Positions 1 to 6,409 of a stretch of 12,133 nucleotides of DNA are shown here, one piece after another. The position numbers and the translations under genes were made by a program. The notes below the pieces were generated by a model, which was given only the letters and a program-made list of their open reading frames with translations, searched no databases and was not told where the DNA came from. Location: the NCBI GenBank assembly GCA_050329415.1, contig JBHJOS010000139.1, positions 1 to 12,133 of the forward strand, given 5' to 3'. Source of the DNA: JANNOG01 sp050329415. Lineage in GTDB: Bacteria; Actinomycetota; Actinomycetes; Actinomycetales; JBBAYJ01. Within the stretch, counting starts at the first letter, position 1. The number at the start of each line of letters is the position of its first letter.

Positions 1-3
1 ATC

Positions 4-195
4 GTGAAGACCTACCTCGCCCGTCTCAGGACCCGGATCTCCAACGAGCGTGGACTGGTGACGCTGGAGTACCTGGCGATCGCGATTCTGATCATCGTCG
101 TGGTGACGGCGATCGTCGCCATCCTCAACGCGTCCATCCCGACCGTGGGGGCCTTGTTCGACGGGGTCGTCCAGGAGCTGTTCGCGCTCCGCTGA
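4..195 (+). CDS. Flp/Tad-type pilin-like small protein
   Basis: A 63-residue protein with a short basic leader, then an ERG/LVTLEY processing site, then about 22 hydrophobic residues. The glycine at residue 17, glutamate at +5 and tyrosine at +6 of the predicted mature chain match the Gly-x4-Glu-Tyr site that prepilin peptidases cut in Flp pilins. The mature chain would be about 46 residues, normal for the family. It should be inserted in the membrane, processed, and polymerised into a thin Tad pilus; the last step is inferred from family knowledge. The GTG start lies three bases from the window edge, so an upstream start cannot be excluded. A TadE/TadG-like gene follows on the same strand after a strong hairpin. 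An alternative is a minor pseudopilin rather than the main subunit. Confidence 0.8.
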   Translation: MKTYLARLRTRISNERGLVTLEYLAIAILIIVVVTAIVAILNASIPTVGALFDGVVQELFALR

Positions 196-210
196 CCGTC
201 CCGTCCCCGG

Positions 211-244
211 GTCGCCCGGGGGGCCGATGGGCCCCCCGGGCGAC
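211..244 (+). terminator. Perfect 15-bp GC hairpin between pilin and TadE/TadG-like genes
   Basis: The arms at 211-225 (GTCGCCCGGGGGGCC) and 230-244 (GGCCCCCCGGGCGAC) are exact reverse complements around a GATG loop. There is no T-tract, as is common for terminator-like stems in high-GC actinobacteria. It begins 15 bases after the pilin stop and ends 4 bases before the next ATG. It probably causes partial termination or protects the pilin mRNA end, and it covers the only weak ribosome-binding purines of the next gene. Confidence 0.7.
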
Positions 245-248
245 CGCC

Positions 249-971
249 ATGACCGCCATGACCGGCGAGCCCGCCGACCGTGGCCTCGTGCCGAGTGCAC
301 TGCTGCTGCTCGTGGTCGTCGTCGTCCTCACGTTCCTCGTCCTGGTCACGTTCCCCCTGGGCGCCGCGACGGACCAGAAGACGCGCAGCCGCACGGCTGC
401 CGACGCCGCGGCGCTGGCCGGCGCCCACGAGGTGCGTGAGGAGTGGGTCCTCCTCCGGACCGCGCCCGGGCTGCTCGTCTTCCCCGCGGTCCCTGGGATG
501 TCGGCTGCGGCCGGTGGCGGGCTCGCTGGTGACTACGCCGCCCGCCACCAGGCGGTGCTCACCGGGTACCGGCTGGCTGGCGACGGCACGGTCTACGCCC
601 GGGTCCGCAACACCGACGACACCGACCGGCTCGACGGTCAGGCCGAGAGCGACGCCACGGCAGAACTGCCGATCCTCTTCGGCGCCTGTCGGTGGGACGA
701 CCCGATGCCCCCGATGGTCCCCCGGAGCGAACTGCGCATCGACGGCGAGGAGGTTCCGGACGACGTTCCGGCCGAGGACGAGGAGGACTACTGGGACGAA
801 CTGGTGGCCGATCCCCGGCCCGCCGGTTTCGTGCGGACCCTCGGCTGTGGCCCCTGGCAGGCGTCCTACCTCGTCGAGAACGTCCCCGGGGCCTACCGGA
901 GCGTGGCCTATGCGGGTGGGGAGACCCCGGAGCTGCTGGTCGAGGCCCTGGAGCCGAGGTTGGTCGAGTGA
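249..971 (+). CDS. TadE/TadG-like pilus assembly membrane protein
   Basis: A 240-residue protein with a short N-terminus ending in DRG, one transmembrane helix at about residues 14-36, and then the motif TAADAAALAGA at 49-59. That motif directly after a single N-terminal helix is typical of TadE/TadG-like proteins of Tad pilus and related secretion loci. The remainder is extracytoplasmic, with an acidic stretch around residues 170-185 (VPAEDEEDYWDE) and Cys residues in FGACRW and LGCGPW that could pair. The start is ambiguous: ATG at 249 and ATG at 258 lie in a short repeat (ATGACCGCC), and neither has a good Shine-Dalgarno site outside the preceding hairpin. Its TGA overlaps an in-frame ATG of the next ORF at 971. 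A role as minor pseudopilin or assembly factor is inferred from the motif and the pilin next door. Confidence 0.72.
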   Translation: MTAMTGEPADRGLVPSALLLLVVVVVLTFLVLVTFPLGAATDQKTRSRTAADAAALAGAHEVREEWVLLRTAPGLLVFPAVPGMSAAAGGGLAGDYAARHQAVLTGYRLAGDGTVYARVRNTDDTDRLDGQAESDATAELPILFGACRWDDPMPPMVPRSELRIDGEEVPDDVPAEDEEDYWDELVADPRPAGFVRTLGCGPWQASYLVENVPGAYRSVAYAGGETPELLVEALEPRLVE

Positions 972-1021
972 TGGCGTCGCTGCCGAGCGTCCGGGGCGTG
1001 GTCCGGGGTCCGGTGCGTCGC

Positions 1022-1028
1022 GGGAGGA
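1022..1028 (+). promoter_or_regulatory. Ribosome binding site deciding the OmpA-like start
   Basis: GGGAGGA lies 8 bases before ATG 1037. The other in-frame starts fit worse: ATG 971 overlaps the previous stop and has no such site, and ATG 1028 overlaps the site itself. Starting at 1037 also leaves a compact signal peptide. Confidence 0.6.
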
Positions 1029-1036
1029 TGTACGAC

Positions 1037-2206
1037 ATGGGAGAACCGACGCCGAGCGGCAGAACTCGCCCGGTCGGCCTGCCGGCGGGTCTGCTGGCCG
1101 GGGTGCTGGCCGGGGTGCTGGCCGGTCCGCCGGCGGTTGCCGACGCGACACCCGGCCCCGGCCGGCAGGGGCCGCCGCCCGCCGTCACCAGCGCCGCGGG
1201 GATCGAGGTCACCACCCACGGCGTGGTCCGGGCACGACAGTTCAACCGGCTCGACCGACCCGAGGTCGCCCTGGCCGTCCATGCCGTGCAACGGCTCGAC
1301 CAGGCCACGGTGGTGTACCTGTCGATCGGCAGTGACGAGCCCGCGGCGCTGACGGCGGCACCTCTGGCCAGCACCGTCGTCGAACAGGTCGGGACCCAGC
1401 TGGGGGCCCGCTACGCCGGGGGCGACGGCCTGTCGGACGTGCGGGTCGTCGATTCCGCCGTCGGTGAGGTGCTGACGGTGGTGCCGGATCCCGCGGCGAC
1501 GGGCGCGCTGCCCCGGCCCTTCGTCAGCGACCGGACCGCGAGTCCCACCGAGCCGGGGATGATGACCGTCGTCTACGCCGTGCTCCCGCCGCTCGACCCC
1601 GACACCGAGACCGTCGATGTCCAGGTGGCCTACGGCGGCCTCGTCACGGACGTGCCCGTGGGCGAGGGCCTGCTGGAACCGGCCCGGGAGGCCGGGGCGC
1701 CGATTCCCGTCGGTACCGGCTGGCCCGAGATCGACGAGTCCGCGCTGGGCGAGATCCCGGAGCCCGACCTCTCGCGACACGAACTCGAGGTCGTCACCGA
1801 GGATCTCGAGCGGGAGCGCACCACGACCGAGACCCCCGAGGAGGTGACGGTCGACGTCGCCGCCGACGTGCTGTTCGCGCAGGACTCGGCCGACCTGTCG
1901 CCGGACGCGCTGGGGGTGCTCGGGACCGTGGCGGCCGACATCGACGCCAGGGCCACCGGCGGCCGGGTGCAGGTCGTCGGTCACACGGACAGCCAGGCGA
2001 GTGAGGCGTACAACGAGGATCTGTCGCGTCGGCGCGCCCAGGCCGTCGCCACCGTCCTGGAGGGACGGATCCGCAGCGACGTCGAGTTCGTCGTCGAAGG
2101 GCGCGGCGAGGGTGAACCGGTGGCCACCAACAGCAGTCCCGAAGGCCGCCAGGCGAACCGGCGGGTGGCTGTCACGTTCCGGGTGGCGGGGGAGGAGGCG
2201 CCGTGA
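1037..2206 (+). CDS. OmpA-family peptidoglycan-binding exported protein
   Basis: A 389-residue protein. Residues 1-36 are a signal peptide (basic n-region, Leu/Ala/Gly/Val core, likely cut near AVADA). Residues about 55-215 form a beta-rich domain of no named family that I recognise. Residues about 250-270 are an acidic linker, and 270-382 are an OmpA C-terminal domain. The OmpA hallmarks are all present: GHTDS at 315-319, YNEDLSRRRA at 325-334 and NRRV at 374-377. D318 and R333 match the two residues that hold diaminopimelate in the family. It should bind the cell wall non-covalently outside the membrane. Its place after pilin and TadE/TadG-like genes suggests it anchors or steadies the pilus machine in the wall (inference). 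Its stop overlaps the GTG of the following lipoprotein gene, implying coupled translation. Confidence 0.85.
   Translation: MGEPTPSGRTRPVGLPAGLLAGVLAGVLAGPPAVADATPGPGRQGPPPAVTSAAGIEVTTHGVVRARQFNRLDRPEVALAVHAVQRLDQATVVYLSIGSDEPAALTAAPLASTVVEQVGTQLGARYAGGDGLSDVRVVDSAVGEVLTVVPDPAATGALPRPFVSDRTASPTEPGMMTVVYAVLPPLDPDTETVDVQVAYGGLVTDVPVGEGLLEPAREAGAPIPVGTGWPEIDESALGEIPEPDLSRHELEVVTEDLERERTTTETPEEVTVDVAADVLFAQDSADLSPDALGVLGTVAADIDARATGGRVQVVGHTDSQASEAYNEDLSRRRAQAVATVLEGRIRSDVEFVVEGRGEGEPVATNSSPEGRQANRRVAVTFRVAGEEAP
1092..1125 (+). repeat. 12-bp tandem repeat in signal-peptide coding region
   Basis: TGCTGGCCGGGG occurs at 1092-1103 and 1104-1115 with a partial third copy to 1125. It encodes repeated Leu-Ala-Gly-Val units in the hydrophobic core of the signal peptide. 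The unit is a multiple of three, so copy-number change would alter core length without a frameshift. Confidence 0.7.
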
Positions 2207-2925
2207 GCGCGGGGACGGCGATGCCCACCGCGGTGCCCTGGGCGATGCCCACTGCGATCCGCCCGAGGATCCGGCCGGCGTCCCCCGCCGGGTGGCTGCC
2301 TCGCCGGGTTCCGGTGGCCGTCGCGCTGCTCCTGACCGCGACGGTGGCGTCCGGGTGCACCCTGGGGGACGACGCCGACCCGGCCGGGTCCGCCGAGGGT
2401 TCCGCCCCGCCCGGGGTCTCGGGTTCCGCTGCCCCCGCCTCCGGCGACGGCCCGTCGCCGGAGGAACTGTCCCGGGCCCTCCTCGACACCCGTGGCACGT
2501 CCGGTGCGATCGGGTCGGTCACCACTCCGGTCGACCGGCTGCGAGGTGTCGACGTGGTCCTCGACGTGCTCGAGGTGACCCGGACCGGGTCCGGGACGCG
2601 GGTGACGTTCCGGCTGTCGACGTCGGCGACCGGCGTGAGCATCTCCGCCCTGACCTTCGGCGGCGGGCGCTCGACCAGTCAGTACTTCCTCCACGACGTG
2701 CTGCTGGAGGACGCCGACGTGACCGCCGCCCGCTACCGCCCGCTGCGGTTCGAGGACTACCGGCAGGCGTGTGTCTGCCCCTTCCTGCCGCTGGCGGTCG
2801 GGGCCGAGCCGCGCACGGTCACGGCGCTCTTCCCGCAGTTGCCGGCCGAGGTGCAGCGGGTGTCGCTGGTGCTGGGGGACAGCGCGCTCACCGTCGCGGA
2901 CCTGCCGGTGGTCGACTCCCCCTGA
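2203..2925 (+). CDS. Putative lipoprotein related to the OmpA-like neighbour's N-terminal domain
   Basis: A 240-residue protein with a long basic N-terminus, a hydrophobic stretch at about 37-50 and a lipobox-like ATVASGC with the acceptor cysteine at 52. A Gly/Ser/Pro/Asp-rich linker (53-85) precedes a beta-rich domain at about 110-237 containing a Cys-Val-Cys at 190-192. GTG 2203 is preceded by GGAGGAGG at 2191-2198 and overlaps the upstream stop as GTGA; internal ATGs at 2221 and 2245 would give a shorter signal peptide. The segments around VDVVLDVLEVTR (117-128) and TVTALFPQLP (205-214) resemble PEVALAVHAVQR and MTVVYAVLPPLD in the preceding protein, suggesting a shared domain. It probably sits on the outer face of the membrane as a partner of the OmpA-domain protein. 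Its exact function is unknown. Confidence 0.72.
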   Translation: MSAGTAMPTAVPWAMPTAIRPRIRPASPAGWLPRRVPVAVALLLTATVASGCTLGDDADPAGSAEGSAPPGVSGSAAPASGDGPSPEELSRALLDTRGTSGAIGSVTTPVDRLRGVDVVLDVLEVTRTGSGTRVTFRLSTSATGVSISALTFGGGRSTSQYFLHDVLLEDADVTAARYRPLRFEDYRQACVCPFLPLAVGAEPRTVTALFPQLPAEVQRVSLVLGDSALTVADLPVVDSP

Positions 2926-2968
2926 CCACGGCGCAGTCCGGGCGGGCTGCAACCGCCGGGCGGGCGGC

Positions 2969-2984
2969 CCCGGGCGCGCCCGGG
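2969..2984. terminator. Possible bidirectional terminator between convergent genes
   Basis: CCCGGGCGCGCCCGGG is a perfect 16-base palindrome in the 72-base gap between the + strand lipoprotein gene and the minus-strand membrane protein gene. As RNA it would fold as a 6-bp CCCGGG stem with a CGCG loop on either strand. There is no T-tract, and the surrounding sequence is generally GC-rich, so the call is tentative. Confidence 0.35.
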
Positions 2985-2997
2985 ACCGGGAGGGCGC

Positions 2998-3612
2998 TCA
3001 GCGAGCGCCCCGCGAGCTGAGCAGGCCCACCGTCCCGACCGGCAGGAGCAGGGCGGCCATCGAGTACGCGGCGACCGGGACGAGGTGCCGGGGGTTGTGC
3101 CCCGGCGCGACGTACAGCGGGGCGGCGTCCTCGGCCGCGGGCCCCGCGCACACGATGCTGTGACCGGAGCGCCCCGGGAAGGCGGCGAGCGGGACCACCC
3201 CGCGGTCCCCGACCACCAGGTGGTTCTCGTTCGCCCGGTCCGGCACGACCACCGACCCGCCCCCGGCGGTCACATGACAACCGAGTTCCTCCGGAGTGGG
3301 GCGTGAGCCGTCCCGGGGAGTGCCGAAGACCACGAGCGGCCCCCCGAACGGGACGCGTGGGGGCACCGTGAACGCAGAGCCCGGCTCCATCGGCAGCCGC
3401 CAGGTGTCCTGGGGGGTGGACTGGACCGCGGCGCCCGCGGCGATCCCGAGACCACCGGCGGCCAGGGCCAGGACCCAGAGCGGGCGGGCGGCGCGAGGGA
3501 CCCGGCGCCGGCGCCGGTGCGGCGACCGGGCGACCAGCAGCGCCTCGTCCTCCAGCATCAGGCCCGACACGGTCGGGTCACCCGGTCGCCGCCCGACGGT
3601 GCTGCGCGTCAC
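2998..3612 (-). CDS. Two-helix membrane protein of unknown function
   Basis: I do not recognise this family. From GTG 3612 it has 204 residues: a cytoplasmic N-terminus with a run of arginines (33-37), a transmembrane helix at about 46-63, an extracytoplasmic domain of about 110 residues, and a second helix at about 177-197 ending in SSRGAR. The outer domain has two cysteines (C112 and C155) that could form a disulfide, and a Pro/Gly-rich pattern (PPRVPFGGPLVVFGTPRDG). Starts at 3570 (GTG) or 3558 (ATG) would also work and none has a strong ribosome binding site, so the first 18 residues are uncertain. It is divergent from the gene starting at 3697, and the two may share a control region. Confidence 0.6.
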   Translation of the reverse strand: MTRSTVGRRPGDPTVSGLMLEDEALLVARSPHRRRRRVPRAARPLWVLALAAGGLGIAAGAAVQSTPQDTWRLPMEPGSAFTVPPRVPFGGPLVVFGTPRDGSRPTPEELGCHVTAGGGSVVVPDRANENHLVVGDRGVVPLAAFPGRSGHSIVCAGPAAEDAAPLYVAPGHNPRHLVPVAAYSMAALLLPVGTVGLLSSRGAR

Positions 3613-3664
3613 CTCGCCAGCCCACCACGGGACCGGCCCTCGCGGTGGGTCCCCGGGCCCTGGT

Positions 3665-3682
3665 CGGCCGCCCGGGCGGCCG
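3665..3682. promoter_or_regulatory. 18-bp palindrome in the divergent gap
   Basis: CGGCCGCCCGGGCGGCCG is an exact 18-base inverted repeat. It is centred 23-24 bases upstream of GTG 3697 and about 61 bases upstream of GTG 3612 on the other strand. It could be an operator for the divergent pair, a hairpin in the 5' leader of the right-hand gene, or a chance product of high GC. I could not identify -10/-35 elements in the gap. Confidence 0.35.
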
Positions 3683-3696
3683 TCGACCCTGACCAC

Positions 3697-4722
3697 GTGG
3701 AACGCACTCGCCGCCGACGGCTCGGGCTCCCCGAGGCCGTCCGGGGGCGCCTGCCCGTGATCGTCGCGGCCGGGCTGACGGCGGCAGCGATGGCCCTCGG
3801 AGTCGCCGGCTTCTCGCTGATCCGCGGATCGGAGTTCGACCGCGTCGTCGCGGCCGGGGAGCGGACCGAGGACTCGGGGACGGCCCGAGTCGCCGTGGTG
3901 ACCGTCGTCGATGCCGGCGTCGGTCGGTCGAGGCAACGGCTCGACCTGGTCGGACTGGTCGACTTCGGGTCCGGGGCGACGCAGCTGGAGGTCCGGATCG
4001 GAGCGCCGACGACCTCGGGGGAGCCCGCGCCGGGCGGGGTGTCGCTGATGCTGGTCGACGACGGCACCGATGTCTACGTGCGCGATCCCGCCGGGCCACC
4101 GGACCAGGCCTGGGCCCGGTTGGAACCGGCCCAGGGGGAGCTGGCCGGCGTCGCCGACGGCCTGGCGGCGCTGCTGAGGTCGCTGCGGCCCGGGGTCACC
4201 CGGGTCGAGGAGATCGGCGAGGAGCAGGTCCGCGGCGAGGCGACCACCCACCACCGGGTCACGGTCGACCTCGTCCGGGCGAGTCGGGCCGCTCCCGCGG
4301 GGGACCGCACCGAGCTGTCGCGGTTGACCGACATCCAGGGCAGGGACGACCTGACCCTGGACGTGTGGGTCGACGGCGAGCGGGTGCGCCGGCTGAGCTA
4401 CGCACTCGACCTGACCCGGTCGTCGCAGACATCGGGTGAGCCGTCCGCCACCGCCTCCTCGTCCGTGTCCCCATCGGTGTCCCCGTCGGAGGCGCCACCG
4501 TCCGGCGCTGCCACCGGTCCCGGGGCGACGGCCGACGAGGCCGGCGTGCCCGGGCTGGGAACCGAGGCGCTGGCCCCGGGGGCCAGGTATCAGGTGATCC
4601 TCGAGTACTTCGACTTCGGCGTTCCCTTCGCCGTGGAGGTCCCCGAGAACGTCGAGGACGCTGCCGGAGCGCCGTCCGCCCAGTCCTCGGCGGAGCCCTC
4701 GCCGGCGGCGAGGACTCCCTGA
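3697..4722 (+). CDS. Membrane-anchored protein resembling LppX/LprAFG-type actinobacterial proteins
   Basis: A 341-residue protein with a basic N-terminus (RTRRRR), one hydrophobic segment at about 20-42 and a large extracytoplasmic part. The alternating strand-rich pattern, with segments such as SLMLVDDGTDVYVR (116-129), the GVTRVEEIGEEQVRGEATTHHR region (166-187) and LTLDVWVDGERVRRLSYAL (219-237), resembles the LppX/LprAFG group. Those proteins bind lipid or glycolipid in a half-barrel. Unlike them it has no lipobox cysteine, so it would stay anchored by an uncleaved helix or be secreted. A low-complexity Ser/Pro/Ala/Gly/Thr insert at about 245-285 interrupts the domain before the final strands (YQVILEYFDFGVPF). 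GTG 3697 is the best start because it keeps the basic n-region before the helix, but its ribosome binding site is poor. The family assignment is by eye and tentative. Confidence 0.65.
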   Translation: MERTRRRRLGLPEAVRGRLPVIVAAGLTAAAMALGVAGFSLIRGSEFDRVVAAGERTEDSGTARVAVVTVVDAGVGRSRQRLDLVGLVDFGSGATQLEVRIGAPTTSGEPAPGGVSLMLVDDGTDVYVRDPAGPPDQAWARLEPAQGELAGVADGLAALLRSLRPGVTRVEEIGEEQVRGEATTHHRVTVDLVRASRAAPAGDRTELSRLTDIQGRDDLTLDVWVDGERVRRLSYALDLTRSSQTSGEPSATASSSVSPSVSPSEAPPSGAATGPGATADEAGVPGLGTEALAPGARYQVILEYFDFGVPFAVEVPENVEDAAGAPSAQSSAEPSPAARTP

Positions 4723-4760
4723 GAGCCGGACTCGGACCCCGCGACATCCGAGACCGGCTC
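4723..4760 (+). terminator. Terminator-like hairpin after the LppX-like gene
   Basis: The arms at 4723-4735 (GAGCCGGACTCGG) and 4748-4760 (CCGAGACCGGCTC) pair over 13 positions with one mismatch, around a 12-base loop. The stem starts immediately after the TGA at 4720-4722. There is no T-tract. Its position suggests it ends the 3697 transcript. Confidence 0.55.
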
Positions 4761-4877
4761 CGAGGGCCCAGGCCGGACCCAGCCCCCCGGGGTCGACAGG
4801 CCCATCCGCCGAGGCGGCGAGACCCGCACAGTGGTGGGAATGGCAGCCGCGCCGGGAGCCGTTCGGGAGGAACCACC

Positions 4878-5285
4878 GTGATGATCATGGAAGTCGCCGA
4901 CGTGTGCGCGTCGAGCCCTCAGCTGGACGGTCGGCGCGTGCGGGTGAGGGGGCGACTGGTCGCGACGCGCGAACTCTGTCGGCTGGTGGCCGACGACGGC
5001 GAGGCGGGGCTGGTGCTGGAGCCCCGCCATCTGGCTCAGCAGGTGCTGGAGCAGCTGGCCCCGCAGGTGGGCCGGGAACTCGTCCTCGACGAGCCCGCCG
5101 AGGTGGACGGCGTCGTCCACCGGGTCCTCGACGGCAGCGTCCGGCTGCGCCTCGTCACCCGGATCGCCGTCCGGCGCGGAGCGAGCTGTCAGGTGGCCTC
5201 GCTGGAAGACGGGACCCGCGTGCGCGACCGCGTCGGCCGGGGTCGAGCGTCGAGTGCGGCACGGGGCTCGCCTGGCACGGAGTGA
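4878..5285 (+). CDS. Small soluble protein of unknown function, possibly OB-fold-like
   Basis: I do not recognise the family. It is a 135-residue protein with no signal peptide or membrane segment. A GGGAGG at 4865-4870 supports GTG 4878 (7-base spacing) or ATG 4881 (10-base spacing). The first 100 residues look folded: LDGRRVRVRGRLV (16-28), LCRLVADDGEAGLVLEP (33-49), EPAEVDGVVHRV (72-83) and VRLRLVTRIAVRR (88-100). Repeated strands with a V-R-V-x-G-x-L opening and a 'VDGVV' strand recall small OB-fold domains, but that is only a shape argument. The last 30 residues (Arg/Gly/Ser/Ala-rich) look disordered. The stop lies 7 bases from the stop of the convergent LacI-type gene, with no room for a terminator. 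Confidence 0.55.
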   Translation: MMIMEVADVCASSPQLDGRRVRVRGRLVATRELCRLVADDGEAGLVLEPRHLAQQVLEQLAPQVGRELVLDEPAEVDGVVHRVLDGSVRLRLVTRIAVRRGASCQVASLEDGTRVRDRVGRGRASSAARGSPGTE

Positions 5286-5292
5286 CGGCACT

Positions 5293-6309
5293 TCACGACC
5301 CGCCGGTCGACTCCCGCACGACCAGCTCGGGTTCAAAGACCAGCTGTCGGTGGATGTGCCCGGGCGGGTTCCCGACCTCGTCCATCAGCAGCTCCATGGC
5401 CGCCCGGCCCAGCTGCTGGCGAGGCTGGCGGACGGAGGACAGCGGCACCGCGGCGGCGGCGGCGAAGTCGATGTCGTCGTAGCCGACGATCGCGAGGTCC
5501 CCCGGCACGTCGATCCGGCGGCGGGTCATCTCCTGCAGCAGCCCCAGCGCCAGCAGGTCGTTGGCGCAGAAGGCGGCGGTCGGGCGCCGGTCGGCAGGAA
5601 CGGCCGCGAGGCGGATCCCGGCCGCGCGACCCTCCTCGATGGCCAGCGCCGCGGTCTCCACGACGACCAGGGCGGAGTCCGGCCGCCCGCTCGCCGAGAG
5701 CGCGGCGGCGGCCCCGCGACGCCGATCCCGGACCTGGTCGATGGCCAGGGGGCCGCCGACGAACGCGATCCGCTCGTGGCCCCGTTCGAGCAGGTGCTCC
5801 ACCGCGAGCCGCCCGCCCAGGACGTCGTCCACCGCGACCGAGCAGCCGGGGTCCCGGGCAGCCCGGTCGACGAGCACCACGGGCACGCCGCGTTCCCGCA
5901 TCTCGGACAGCCGGGCGCCGCCCGTGTCCACCGGCGTGAGGAGGATGCCGAGGACCCGCTGCTCGACCAGCTGGTCCAGGTAGCGCCGTTCCCGCAGGAC
6001 GTCCTGGCCGCTGTTGCACAGCACGGTCATGGCGCCGTGAGCCTCGGCGACCTCTTCGACGCCGGCGGCGACGTCGGTGAAGAACGGGTTGGCGACGTCG
6101 AGCACGATGACGCCGACGGTCCGGCTCCGCCCGGCCCGCAGCGCGCGCGCCGACTCGTTGCGGACGAAGCGCAGCTCGGCCATGGCGGCCTGCACCCGGG
6201 CGCGGGTGGCCTCGGACACCCGGTCGGGCCGGTTGAGCACGTTGCTCACGGTCCCGACGGACACCCCGGCCAGGCGCGCCACATCTTTGATCCCGGCGGT
6301 CCGGGTCAT
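5293..6309 (-). CDS. LacI-family transcriptional regulator, probable rhamnose-operon repressor
   Basis: A 338-residue protein, normal length for the family. Residues 6-26 form the LacI helix-turn-helix (IKDVARLAGVSVGTVSNVLN). The hinge-helix region is at about 51-60 (NESARALRAG), and the periplasmic-binding-protein-like effector domain starts at about 64 (TVGVIVLDVANPFF) and includes the typical FCANDLLALG (247-256) and IVGYDDIDFA (274-283) segments. ATG 6309 is chosen because GAGGAGG sits 4-5 bases upstream and the HTH then begins near residue 6. The gene is divergent from the rhamnose ABC-transporter operon, with a TGAAA/TTTCA palindrome in the gap, so it most likely represses that operon and perhaps itself. 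The effector is probably rhamnose or a catabolite such as rhamnulose; the sequence does not decide this. Actinobacterial LacI-type rhamnose regulators are often called RhaR, unrelated to the AraC-type RhaR of E. coli. Confidence 0.9.
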   Translation of the reverse strand: MTRTAGIKDVARLAGVSVGTVSNVLNRPDRVSEATRARVQAAMAELRFVRNESARALRAGRSRTVGVIVLDVANPFFTDVAAGVEEVAEAHGAMTVLCNSGQDVLRERRYLDQLVEQRVLGILLTPVDTGGARLSEMRERGVPVVLVDRAARDPGCSVAVDDVLGGRLAVEHLLERGHERIAFVGGPLAIDQVRDRRRGAAAALSASGRPDSALVVVETAALAIEEGRAAGIRLAAVPADRRPTAAFCANDLLALGLLQEMTRRRIDVPGDLAIVGYDDIDFAAAAAVPLSSVRQPRQQLGRAAMELLMDEVGNPPGHIHRQLVFEPELVVRESTGGS

Positions 6310-6378
6310 CCGTCCTCCTCGTTCGCGGGGCCGCGAGAGCCCTCGATCCCGCCACGCCGTTCGCGACCGAATCGTGAC

Positions 6379-6408
6379 TTGACGGGTGCGCTTGAAGCAT
6401 CCTAAGTT
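6379..6408 (+). promoter_or_regulatory. Sigma-A-like promoter of the rhamnose operon
   Basis: TTGACG at 6379-6384 and TAAGTT at 6403-6408 are separated by 18 bases. The -35 matches TTGACA at five of six positions, and the -10 fits the actinobacterial TANNNT pattern. The start of transcription would fall near 6414-6417, giving a leader of about 35 bases before GTG 6449. On the other strand TAGGAT (6404-6399) could serve as an overlapping -10 for the regulator gene, but no good -35 accompanies it. Confidence 0.6.
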
Positions 6409-6409
6409 G

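Noticed and set aside
692..1036. Upstream extension of the OmpA-like frame
   Set aside because: It overlaps the TadE/TadG-like gene almost entirely, encodes Arg/Gly/Pro-rich noise, and a good ribosome binding site plus signal peptide support ATG 1037.
5254..6405. Plus-strand 383-codon frame across the LacI-type gene
   Set aside because: Its product is a composition-biased shadow of the LacI-family coding sequence, which has recognisable HTH and effector-domain motifs on the other strand.
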